Below are positions 18,484-26,867 of a stretch of DNA of 34,059 nt, one piece after another. Made by a program: the position numbers and the translations under genes. The first letter of the stretch is position 1; the number at the start of each line of letters is the position of its first letter. This stretch comes from Paramicrosporidium saccamoebae (taxonomy: Eukaryota; Rozellomycota): NCBI GenBank assembly GCA_002794465.1, contig MTSL01000206.1:1-34059 (forward strand). The letters run 5' to 3'. Below the pieces are notes generated by a model. That model did no database searches and was not told where the DNA came from. It saw only the letters and a program-made list of their open reading frames with translations.

Positions 18484-18528
18484 TAGATGTTCTATAAGTA
18501 TTCATCCAACAGGTGGGCCGAAACATCA
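18484..18528 (+). promoter_or_regulatory. Family A promoter block (pseudogene copy 6)
   Basis: TAGATGTTCTATAAGTATTC (TATA-like 18493-18500) followed by GTGGGCCGAAACATC. It is largely preserved although the gene behind it has three stop codons. Confidence 0.65.
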
Positions 18529-18553
18529 CCCATCGGAGCATATTCTCTTACTA

Positions 18554-19112
18554 ATGATGTACTCGACGTTCAGACCCACACAGGGAAGTGTGCTTATTCC
18601 AAAACTGGTGCAGTTTCTCAGTTATGCAGCCGATCAAATTCTCTTTTTACTGATGATATGAAATCTTATCAATCTGTTCCCTCCCATTTGGAGCTAGGCC
18701 ACTTTTGCTTCTCTCTGGATCGGATTAGTCGCGCATCCGTTCATTTTCTGGATCATCGAACACTTCAAGATTCGTGTTTTCGTAGTCACCAGACACCCCT
18801 CCATTGATCAGTATGCCTCTCCACCTACGTTTCGCCTGAGGCATCTTGGATTTCTCTACTCAGTGTGGGAGTATTCCGATTCCCTGACCCTGGCGTACTA
18901 TCACGAATACGATGTCGTCTTTTGCTTGAAACAACAATATCTCCCCCTCATGTTCTCAACGCAATATAGAAAGTGGGTGTGATAGCTCTTCTCGTTATCC
19001 ACCGATGCTATTCTGACATGTTTAATAATTGAATTGCTCGGCGCTTGCTACTTTCACGGCATCGGCACAATTGTGTTCTTTGCGATGGGTCCCATCTCGG
19101 CATTCCAGTCTG
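18554..19112 (+). pseudogene. Family A pseudogene copy 6
   Basis: From ATG 18554 the frame reads MMYSTFRPTQGS and KLVQFLSYAAD, closely matching copy 5. It has stops at TGA 18659, TAG after PPIWS (near 18695) and TGA near 18979. Homology continues past the stops through the third span region (CYFHGIGTIVFFAMGP) to about 19112 and ends abruptly, with the C-terminal module missing. Confidence 0.88.
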
Positions 19113-19508
19113 ACAGAAACATGGGCGCCGCAATGGGCTTTTCCGCATCTTAGAGTCACCCGACAAACCTACGACACCAGCAACGACAGAGGAGAAATCG
19201 TTTGCGCCAAAGGAACAACGAGCATTGACTCAAAGTACCATAAGAAGCAGGACACGAGAGTAAATCTCAGTCCAACTATTACTTGTCACATGTACTCTTG
19301 GGAAGCACCAATGCCGAGTCCTACTGGACAATGGCGCTAGTCAAGCTTCGTGTTTTACAATTAGCGCCAGCACGCGAAATCGACTCGGCAGCCAAAATAC
19401 ATTTAGCATTTAGTACGTGCGATTCTGTGCTATCACTGGTACTGGCCAGGCCCTCTCACTCGACAATGAGTAAAAATCAATAATCCTTTAAATTTAATTA
19501 CTTTATCT
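19113..19508 (+). other. Upstream region of pyruvate kinase, no other gene
   Basis: Homology to family A ends at 19112. The rest has no family resemblance. The last 40 bp before the pyruvate kinase ATG are A/T rich without a TATA consensus. Confidence 0.4.
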
Positions 19509-21089
19509 ATGACTAGCAGTCCAACAGACTCCAACGTAACCGTGCACTCTGATAGCCGTGTGCGTTGTAAGATGCCCCCCACGGGCAGTCGAATCAGCTG
19601 GGTGTCACAATTAGATATTGATGCCACGCCGGCATGCGTCCGGAAGACCTCCATCATCTGCACTATTGGACCCAAAACGAACAACGTGGATTCTTTAATT
19701 GAGCTGCGAAAGGCAGGAATGAATATTGTGCGGATGAATCTGTCGCACGGGTCGCATGAGTACCATGGATCAGTGGTGGAGAATGTACGACGGTCATTTG
19801 AAGTATTCCCAGGGAGACCGGTGGCGCTTGCATTGGACACAAAAGGACCAGAGATCCGGTCTGGCGAGCTGGAAGGCGGGGTTTGCTTGATCCCAAAAGA
19901 TCATGTATTCATACTGACTACTGATGAGAAATATCGTCTGTGCGGCGGTCTAGAGCGGGTCTTTGTGGATTATCCACAGATTGGTGAGACTCTGGAGCCG
20001 GGCAAGCTAGTATACGTTGACGACGGCAATTTGCAGCTGGAAGTACTCGAGTCTCTGGGGAGCCAAGGAGTCAAGGTTCGAGCCTTGAACTCGCATAAAT
20101 TGCTGAATCGAAAAGGAGTCAACTTGCCGTACACAAAGGTCCTGATCCCCTCAGTGTCGGAGAAGGACAAGCAGGATTTGCGGTTTGCGGTTGAGCAAAA
20201 GATGGACATGGTCTTTGCCTCCTTTATCCGTAAGCCCGAAGACATTCACGAAATACGAAAAATACTGGGAGACAGTAAGATTCTCGTGATTGCCAAGATT
20301 GAAAACCACGAGGGAGTGAAAAACTTTGACGCCATCCTGGAAGAGGCAGACGGAATCATGGTAGCCCGTGGCGATCTCGGGATTGAGATTCCTCCTCAAA
20401 AGGTCTTTGTTGCGCAAAAGATGATGATTGCACGGGCCAATCTGAAGGGTAAGCCAGCGATTTGTGCCACGCAAATGCTCGAATCCATGACGCAGAACCC
20501 ACGACCCACGCGAGCAGAGGCATCCGATGTGGCCAACGCCGTTCTCGATGGCGCAGATTGTGTAATGTTGTCGGCTGAGACGGCGAGTGGAAATTATCCC
20601 GTCGAGACAGTACGCACAATGGCCAGCATCTGTGCCGAGGCTGAATCGACCATTGCCTATTTGCCGCTGTTTGAAGAGCTACGAGCTCTCATTGGCTGTG
20701 CCGAGAATGTTACTGAGACTATTGCCTGTTCCGCTGTTAATGCAGCATCGGAGACATATGTCCAGGCAATCATTGTGCTCACCACCACTGGCGGCACTGC
20801 TCGTCAGGTTGCCAAATTCCGACCACAGGTGCCAATCATTACAGTGACCCGCGAAGATTTGACCGCTCGACAAATCCATCTTCATCGCGGCTGTTATCCG
20901 CTGGTCTGGAAAGAATCACATGATCCGCAGAACGAATGGCAGGGCGACGTCGATGGACGTTTCCGATGGGCCATTTCCGAGGCCAAACGGATTAATCTGC
21001 TCAAAACGGGCGACCATGTGGTGCTCATCCAAGGAGCCCGAGCAGGACATGGCCATACCAACACTTTACGCATCCTCCAAGTCGAATAA
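19509..21089 (+). CDS. PYK1: Pyruvate kinase
   Basis: 526 residues, single exon, slightly longer than the usual ~500 because of an N-terminal extension of about 40 residues. It converts phosphoenolpyruvate and ADP to pyruvate and ATP in the cytosol as the last step of glycolysis. The start of the barrel reads KTSIICTIGPKTNNVDSL and RMNLSHG. ALDTKGPEIRSGEL precedes the B domain. VIAKIENHEGV and MVARGDLGIEIP carry the catalytic Lys and the Mg-binding Glu/Asp. ICATQMLESM and DGADCVMLSAETASG are standard. The C-domain has TTTGGTARQVAKFRP. AATAAA begins within the stop codon (21088-21093), and the eIF4E gene ends only 36 bp away on the other strand. Confidence 0.97.
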   Translation: MTSSPTDSNVTVHSDSRVRCKMPPTGSRISWVSQLDIDATPACVRKTSIICTIGPKTNNVDSLIELRKAGMNIVRMNLSHGSHEYHGSVVENVRRSFEVFPGRPVALALDTKGPEIRSGELEGGVCLIPKDHVFILTTDEKYRLCGGLERVFVDYPQIGETLEPGKLVYVDDGNLQLEVLESLGSQGVKVRALNSHKLLNRKGVNLPYTKVLIPSVSEKDKQDLRFAVEQKMDMVFASFIRKPEDIHEIRKILGDSKILVIAKIENHEGVKNFDAILEEADGIMVARGDLGIEIPPQKVFVAQKMMIARANLKGKPAICATQMLESMTQNPRPTRAEASDVANAVLDGADCVMLSAETASGNYPVETVRTMASICAEAESTIAYLPLFEELRALIGCAENVTETIACSAVNAASETYVQAIIVLTTTGGTARQVAKFRPQVPIITVTREDLTARQIHLHRGCYPLVWKESHDPQNEWQGDVDGRFRWAISEAKRINLLKTGDHVVLIQGARAGHGHTNTLRILQVE

Positions 21090-21125
21090 TAAAGCAACGG
21101 CATGAATTTTATTGATATAGAAGTT

Positions 21126-22121
21126 TTAGAGCGGACGGCGACGGTCATCACGGTCACCGCGGTCACGAGGAGAATCCATTCCACCTCGTTGCGGACGTCC
21201 TCCAACGCTCGGCCTGCCGCCACTGCTTCCACCACGGGACCATCCAGCACCGCCATCACGGTCACGGTCGCGGTCACCACGGTCGCCACGATCACCGCGG
21301 TCACGGTCGCGACGGTCGCCTCCTCGTCCTCCGCGTGACCCTCCGCCGTGACTGCCAGCACTCGAAGTAAATTCAGTCAGGTCAACTCGGAGCGAAGTGG
21401 CATTTTCCACTCCAGAGGCCTTGAGCATGACGGCATAAAACTCTTCCCTATTCCGTATTAGGAAGGAATCAATGCTATTACCTGATTCGTTCACGGACGT
21501 CAAATGCGGCTGGTCCCAGCCAGAGCGAAATACGGCTTCGGCTCCCGCGATAAGCAAACTGGACACCGGTCAGGACCTGATAATCTGTGAGTTGGCATCC
21601 CACTGCCATTAATAACTAAACGTCAGACTAACCAATCAAGAAGTACGGCCATCTTCCACATGTTCGTAATGTTCATGTTTCGGGGCAGCTGCACTCGCCA
21701 CTCACAGCCTCCCACATTTGCCGGATCCTCCCACATTGGCTTGACGCCCTCGCGCATGAAAAAGTAATCACACTGCACCGGGATGGTGGTCACATCCTGC
21801 ATGCTCTTGTATAAACTAAAGTTAGCGTCCTGCCCCCAAGAGATACCACCAAAAGTCTTCCACCGTTCCAATGGTTACAGATTCTTCCAGACTGCCGGCC
21901 CAGGCGTCCTGCGTCACTCCCCGAGAGCTGGCACCTTCCACAGCGCCGAGCTTCTTGTGTAGTGTCCAGTGCGACTGCAGAGGGTGTTTGACGTGGTAGC
22001 TGGTGGCGTCCTCGAGGATGGTGCGATATCCCGAGACGGACGTGCGGCACGCCTCCACAAGGCCACCCGTGGGGGTCGTGGGAGGCGCTTCATTGCAATT
22101 TGGTGCGTCAGTGCTGGTCAT
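21126..22121 (-). CDS. TIF45: eIF4E cap-binding translation factor with RGD-rich C-terminal tail
   Basis: Four exons, 22121-21847, 21815-21647, 21615-21482 and 21447-21126, with introns of 31, 31 and 34 nt (GTA...TAG). The product is 299 residues. HPLQSHWTL, TVEDFW and KPMWEDP are eIF4E signatures. W74 and W120 align with the two cap-stacking tryptophans and E121 with the guanine-binding Glu. W91 is the eIF4G-contact Trp. SRISLWLG matches the RISLWT strand. Known role: binds the mRNA m7G cap and eIF4G. Residues 223-299 are a low-complexity tail of Arg, Gly and Asp not normally found in eIF4E. The second intron's donor was fixed by restoring the strand between KMA and LLMAVG. Confidence 0.93.
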
Positions 22122-22175
22122 GACCAGTTTGGTCGGTTTACTGCCCCCGGTCGTCTGAGATGGGTTGACAGGCGT

Positions 22176-22482
22176 ACATGGCCAACTGACGTGAGCATGA
22201 TTTTCTAATAGTTTTTTTGCAGTATAAACAGTCTTGCCACATCATTATCCCAACTAGACACAACCGGATCAATTATCAGACATGGCCGGCTGACGTGCTC
22301 ATGCTTTTCTACTAGCTCTTTGCAATATAAACAGTCGCCACATCATTGTCCCGACTAGATAAAATTCGATCGTTTATCAGACGTGATCGGCTGACTTGAG
22401 CATAATTTTCTAATAGTTTTTGCAGTATAAACAGTCTCGCCATATGATCGTTCCGACTAGATACAATTTGGTTATTTATCAG
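22176..22482. repeat. Three tandem ~102-bp repeats
   Basis: Units 22176-22279, 22280-22380 and 22381-22482 share GGCTGAC, TTTTCTA, GCARTATAAACAGTC, CCGACTAGATA and end TTATCAG. They fill the gap upstream of eIF4E, and the last unit contains the kinesin stop codon (22472-22474). Confidence 0.9.
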
Positions 22483-25400
22483 ATCCGACACTAAAATGTC
22501 CGGTTCTTGCACTCTTATATATATCCTCCAGCTCCACATTGCGCTGTGCCAGCCGAGCAAGCTCATCTCGGAGGTGCTTAATCTCTACTCGGAACTGGTT
22601 GTTCTCCTCCTTAATCTGCACATGGTATTGCAGCTTTTGCTTCATGTTCGAGTGTTTGATCAGCTTGTCATTCTCGCGCGTCAGCTTCAGCACCTCTTCT
22701 TGCATATTCTCCATCTCTTGATGCAGATGTGCTACCGTCTCTTGGGCGGCCGCCAAGTTTTCACGATCCGTTGGAGAGGAGGAGAGCTTGGCGATATGAG
22801 AGAGCAGTTCTTCATTGTCTTGTTGGGCTGACTGTAGGGTAAATTCCAGACGTTTGACGCGTTGCTGTAAAAGGGTTTGCTGTTGATCTCCCTGCTCAAT
22901 GCGGCGGACAATTTCATCAGTAGAAGATCCGTATGACTTTAGCGGGTCATATCGTAACAACTCTCCAGATAAATTCGATATCTGTTCCTCAAGGTCTTTA
23001 ATCTTTTGCTGGTTGAGGGCAGCTTCGTTACGGACATCTCGGAGAAGATCACATGTTTGATGATATTGCGTCTCGACCTCTGTCAGGGTGGAACGCAAAT
23101 TCTCCACAGTCGTCGCAAGTGCCTTTTTCTCCGAATCGAGACAATTCTTATCTCCCAGCGCATCCTCCAGCTTTTTGCAAGACTCGTCAAATTGGTTCTT
23201 CATCAACAGCATCTTTTCCTCATATCTCATCTTTTCACTGTGCAAATCTCCTTGTAATGTCTTGGCTGCATCAGCTTCTGTTTTTGCTGCTCCACGAATA
23301 TCCTCTAGATTCCCACGAAGCACTTGATTTTCCATCTCCAGCTGGCAAATTTTTCGCTCCAGTCTCTCTTGCATAACCAAAAGCTCTTCATTCGATTTGC
23401 TCATTGCTTCGTCGGCTTGATCACGTTGTGCTTCATTGGTCTGATCACATTGTACTTCATCAGCCTGATCACATTGTGCTTCATCGGCTTGATCGCATTG
23501 TGCATCACGGTTACATCGCTTTCTCTTGCCAATACTCGCCGACGACAAATTCATGTTGGAGGCACACAATTCTTCATATTCCTTCTTCATCATCTCGTGG
23601 GCAGTGTGTAAATCTTCGAACCTGCCTTCAAGAGTCTGTTTCTCAATTGCGAGTTGCTCAAACTTACTCCTCAGCCCTGCATCAGCGTTCAGGTCATTAT
23701 CCGATTTACGTAGCATCAAGAGGGATTCAGAACTGACCTGCTGCACTGGAATTTCGTCTCCCTCCTCGGGTGCTTGAGCTTGCCGTACTTTATCTTTTGC
23801 TTCCCGCGCCTGGATCTGATTCTTGGCCGCAGTGTATTGTTGTGACAAAATCTCTGAATATTTTCTGGCCTTTGCCAAGGCCGCTTCGTGGGCTTCAAGA
23901 TTATTCATAAAGGAATCCAACTGAGACATTCTGGCCTTTAGCTGAGCACTCTCCTGAGCAAACTTGATGACTTCGGGATGACAATCTAGCATCTTTTTCA
24001 ATTCGGCAATCTCTGTTTTGTATTGTTCCTAAGTGTGAATGAGGAGACTATAGGGTACCCTTTCGGCATCAAAAACGTCAAAAAAGCTGTCAGGGTTCTG
24101 TTCGGCGAGTTTGCTCTGGAAGGCTTTGATTGTCCCTTCTCTCAACTTGGCAATCATTTTCTCCGACTAAAGCATTACTAACACGACATTGAGCTACGTT
24201 GACTTGCTGGTCCTTCCTCTTCAATTGCTCCTCAAGCATTTCTAGGCGCTGTCTCGTCTTGCTGATTTCAGCCAGACTTTCGGCCTGTCGTTCTAAAGCA
24301 ACCGACAACATGAAATAGACATCACTTTGCTCTCCTTGGGCAGTCAATGATTCCAACGTAGTTTCGTCAATGGGATGTCTACCTCCCTGGGTCTTGAGCA
24401 CCAAAACTTCGCCACGAAGTCTACGTATTTCTGCTTGCAGCTCCACTAGATTCCCTTGGATATCCTTATTAACAATAGCCTTATTTCGGATTTGCTTGGC
24501 GCGCTGGGCAAATCGCAGGGTGCTGAGCGATTCGGCCTGACATAGGGGCGATGGCGAAACTGCGGCAATAATCAGCGTCTTGGCATTTCCACCCAACGAA
24601 TCGCGCAACAAAAATGTCAACCGCGAATCACGATAATGCACATGTCTTGGTTTTCCATTTGCAATATCCACGAGGGCATTAATGACGTTACTCAGGGCAA
24701 GGAGACTTTTGTTAATATTCCCCGCCTCCTTCAGTCTCGCTCCCGCTGTATTGGAAAATTGTTGTCGCTCCGATCCAGCCAAATCCACCAAATTGAATCT
24801 CGCCTCTCTCACATCCAGGATCTCTCCATCCAATTTTTTGCTCTGCAAGAATATTGTAAACACGGAATGGGAACGGCTCGATTCACGATTCATTGACGTT
24901 TCTGCGACATGTCGGTTTCTAGACCCTTCCTCAAACAACATGAATGCATCTTGGGGAGAGTAAATGGTCTCTTCACGACAGCCCTCAATGTAGACACCCT
25001 TTTTAGCGTCCTCTCGCAGATTGCAGACAGGGCCACTGTGGTCGAGGAGGTCGTAAATGCACTCATTGTAAATTTCAACGTACGAGCATTTGCAGTAGTG
25101 AGAGATTGCGCCATGACTCTTGCGCTCCTCCTCGCGGATGCGCTCAAAGAGATATTCAAAGATGCGGGGGATCATTCCGCGTTGTCCATAGTCAATGCTT
25201 CCGTCTTCATTGACGGGGCCTTGCATTGTAAAGGTCTTTCCCGAGCCTGTCTGGCCATATGCAAAAATGGTTCCATTGTAGCCCATCAGACAGTTATCTG
25301 TAATGTCACGTCCAGCAATATTAAAGACATCCTCCTGTTTGATATCGGCGCCGCCAATAGCATCAAAGGTAAAGTTTTCGCCATCGACGCTGCCAGGCAG

Positions 25401-25663
25401 TGTGAGCAACGAAGAGCTCGCACTGTTTCTTGGATTTAAAATACGCACGGTAGTTCCATGACCAGCATCCACACCGTCACCCATATCGAGAACCTGCACC
25501 ACCGAAGCGGCCCGTCGATGGAGATTGGAATTCAGCAGCGATTGGTCCTCCCGCTCCACAAAAGGACGGATACGCAAATACACGCGGATGTTTTCAGAAT
25601 CCACTAGACAATCAGAACGATGGTTGGATGGCTGCTACTGCTGCTGGCTACGCTGCCGTTCAT
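22472..25663 (-). CDS. Kinesin-12 (KIF15-like) mitotic motor
   Basis: Four exons, 25663-25639, 25603-24198, 24166-24059 and 24028-22472, with introns of 35, 31 and 30 nt (GTA...TAG). The product is 1031 residues. The short first exon ends in A and the next begins TG, together giving Met9. Without it the motor frame has no ATG. Motor landmarks: YLRIRPF, P-loop GQTGSGKT (125-132), NRESSRSHSVF (switch I), NLVDLAGSER (switch II) and LTFLLRDSLGGNAKT. The neck NKAIVNKDIQGNLVELQ is typical of kinesin-12. About 520 residues of coiled coil follow. Known role: plus-end spindle motor that helps maintain bipolarity with kinesin-5. Exon 4 contains an in-frame 24-bp repeat at 23404-23505. Confidence 0.92.
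23404..23505 (-). repeat. In-frame 24-bp repeat in kinesin-12 coiled coil
   Basis: Four imperfect copies encode the octapeptide AQCDQADE and variants (VQCDQTNE, AQRDQADE). Eight-residue periodicity interrupts the heptad pattern, so this is probably a variable spacer. Confidence 0.85.
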
Positions 25664-25906
25664 TGGAACGTTTCCCCGTTGTGGAGGGAAATCCATTGGC
25701 ACTGTTTAAACACCCGTATTTACGAAAAGTCAATTACCGTTAAAGAGCCCAATGGCCGGATCCTCTGGCGTAAGACTATAACATAGATAGTGCTCGATTA
25801 TTTACAATGGCAGAAAATTGCAAATAGTCAAGTACTATGGCGTTAAATCCAAGGACAGAACACCTGACTTAAAGCCACGGTATTTACGTAAATTCCTTTA
25901 TTAAAG
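25664..25906. promoter_or_regulatory. Shared upstream region of kinesin-12 (-) and BUD13 (+)
   Basis: 243 bp between divergent start codons. No TATA consensus on either strand at a suitable distance. TATTTACG occurs at 25718 and 25881. Confidence 0.4.
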
Positions 25907-26365
25907 ATGGAGCGCCCATCGTCTTTGCCGTCGTCATCATCGTCCAGACACGACCGGTCTGATGAAAAACTGCGTCGGATAGAAGAGCGACGCAAAGAGG
26001 ACAGTTTGGCCGCCAAACAAGAGACAGAACAATGGGGCAAGACTTTACAGGACAGTGATCATGCAAAAATTATTGAGAAAGAGGCAGGTGCGAGTCGTTT
26101 TATCCGACATGCTGACGACCCCACCCTTAACCAACGGAAACAGCACGAATCCCGTTGGGACGACCCGGCCCGTCACTTTGTAGACAGTATGAAGCAGGAA
26201 CGACCCAAACACCGGGCCCCGCCCAACCGGTTTGACCTCCCACCGGGTGTACACTGGGACGGCGTGGATCGGTCAAATGGGTTTGAAAGACGACTATTCC
26301 AAGAGAGAGCGAGCAAAGTATCTACAAAAGAACATGCACATAGGCACGATTACGAAGATTTATAA
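25907..26365 (+). CDS. BUD13: Bud13/Cwc26, RES-complex splicing factor (compact)
   Basis: 152 residues, single exon. The C-terminus NRFDLPPGVHWDGVDRSNGF is the Bud13 signature, matching the NRF..PG..WDGVDRSNGFE core. The N-terminal half is charged and helical (DEKLRRIEERRKEDSLAAKQ) and also matches the conserved Bud13 domain. Known role: with Snu17 and Pml1 it forms the RES complex of the activated spliceosome, supporting splicing of some introns and retention of unspliced RNA. Yeast Cwc26 is 266 residues, so this copy keeps little beyond the core. The C-terminal end differs from the usual one. Confidence 0.9.
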   Translation: MERPSSLPSSSSSRHDRSDEKLRRIEERRKEDSLAAKQETEQWGKTLQDSDHAKIIEKEAGASRFIRHADDPTLNQRKQHESRWDDPARHFVDSMKQERPKHRAPPNRFDLPPGVHWDGVDRSNGFERRLFQERASKVSTKEHAHRHDYEDL

Positions 26366-26404
26366 AAGCAGACTTGTTACAATTAGACCCAAGACGATTT
26401 GTAA

Positions 26405-26635
26405 AGTGGTGAAATGTTCCAAAAAGATGGCAATCATATATGGACTAGTGAAATGTTCCAAAAAGATGGCGATCATATATGGACTAGTAAAATGTTCCAA
26501 AAAATAATGTTTATGCATTCTAAAAGTAGACAACGATCCCAAACGGTAATGCTTGTGCGTCATACAAGTAGACAAAATTCCAAAAGACGGTACTCGTGCA
26601 TCAAAAGAGTAGACAAATGTCTAAAAAAGGCCCCG
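26405..26635. repeat. Degenerate minisatellite downstream of BUD13
   Basis: Two nearly exact 39-bp units starting GTGAAATGTTCCAAAAAGAT (26408 and 26447) and a partial third are followed by three degenerate ~42-bp units sharing AGTAGACAA...CCAAAAG..GGTA. It lies between BUD13 and the LTR-like element. Confidence 0.85.
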
Positions 26636-26641
26636 TCCCTT

Positions 26642-26843
26642 TGTCGCGTAGTGGGGATAATACCACGGCCCAGTTTAGGCGAGAAGAGACGAGGTGGGAC
26701 GAGAAGAGAATTTATTCAGTCGATCCAACGACCCATTTATAGTCTCACAAATAACATTATCCTTCATCGATTGTTCTGATTATCCCTTCTCCAAACTAGG
26801 GAACTATCCTCAAATACCCAACTAATCAGTCTTCTACGCCACA
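26642..26843 (-). mobile_element. LTR-like element, copy 2 (solo)
   Basis: 202 bp, inverted relative to the other two copies. On the plus strand it begins TGTCGCGTAG and ends CTACGCCACA, and it is flanked by a perfect 5-bp duplication CCCTT (26637-26641, 26844-26848). It is nearly identical to copy 3 apart from a 27-bp deletion between GGATAATG/GGATTATG repeats and changes in the pyrimidine tract, so both are young. Its edge is 24 bp before the first COX10 ATG. Confidence 0.8.
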
Positions 26844-26867
26844 CCCTTATACATAGATGTGCTAATA

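Larger units (their letters stand above)
17030..19112 (+). repeat. Tandem duplication carrying family A copies 5 and 6
   Basis: About 17030-18239 and 18240-19112 align in order with an offset near 1.23 kb. Shared upstream landmarks include AATTATTAGTCTTCATTTTC/AATTATTAGTCTTTATTTTC, AATCAGCTCTTTAAT and GGACTGCCTGGG. They are followed by the promoter block and the gene. The second unit is decayed and truncated. Confidence 0.8.

Noticed and set aside
24001-24180. Separate genes for the kinesin motor and the coiled-coil protein
   Set aside because: Two introns of 31 and 30 nt join them in frame, and the coiled-coil frame has no proper start of its own.
25620-25707. Short plus-strand frame starting MVGWLLLLLATLPFIG, like a signal peptide
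   Set aside because: It is antisense to the first exon and intron of kinesin-12, has no downstream continuation, and its only possible donor (GTTTAA) does not fit the GTA rule of the other introns.
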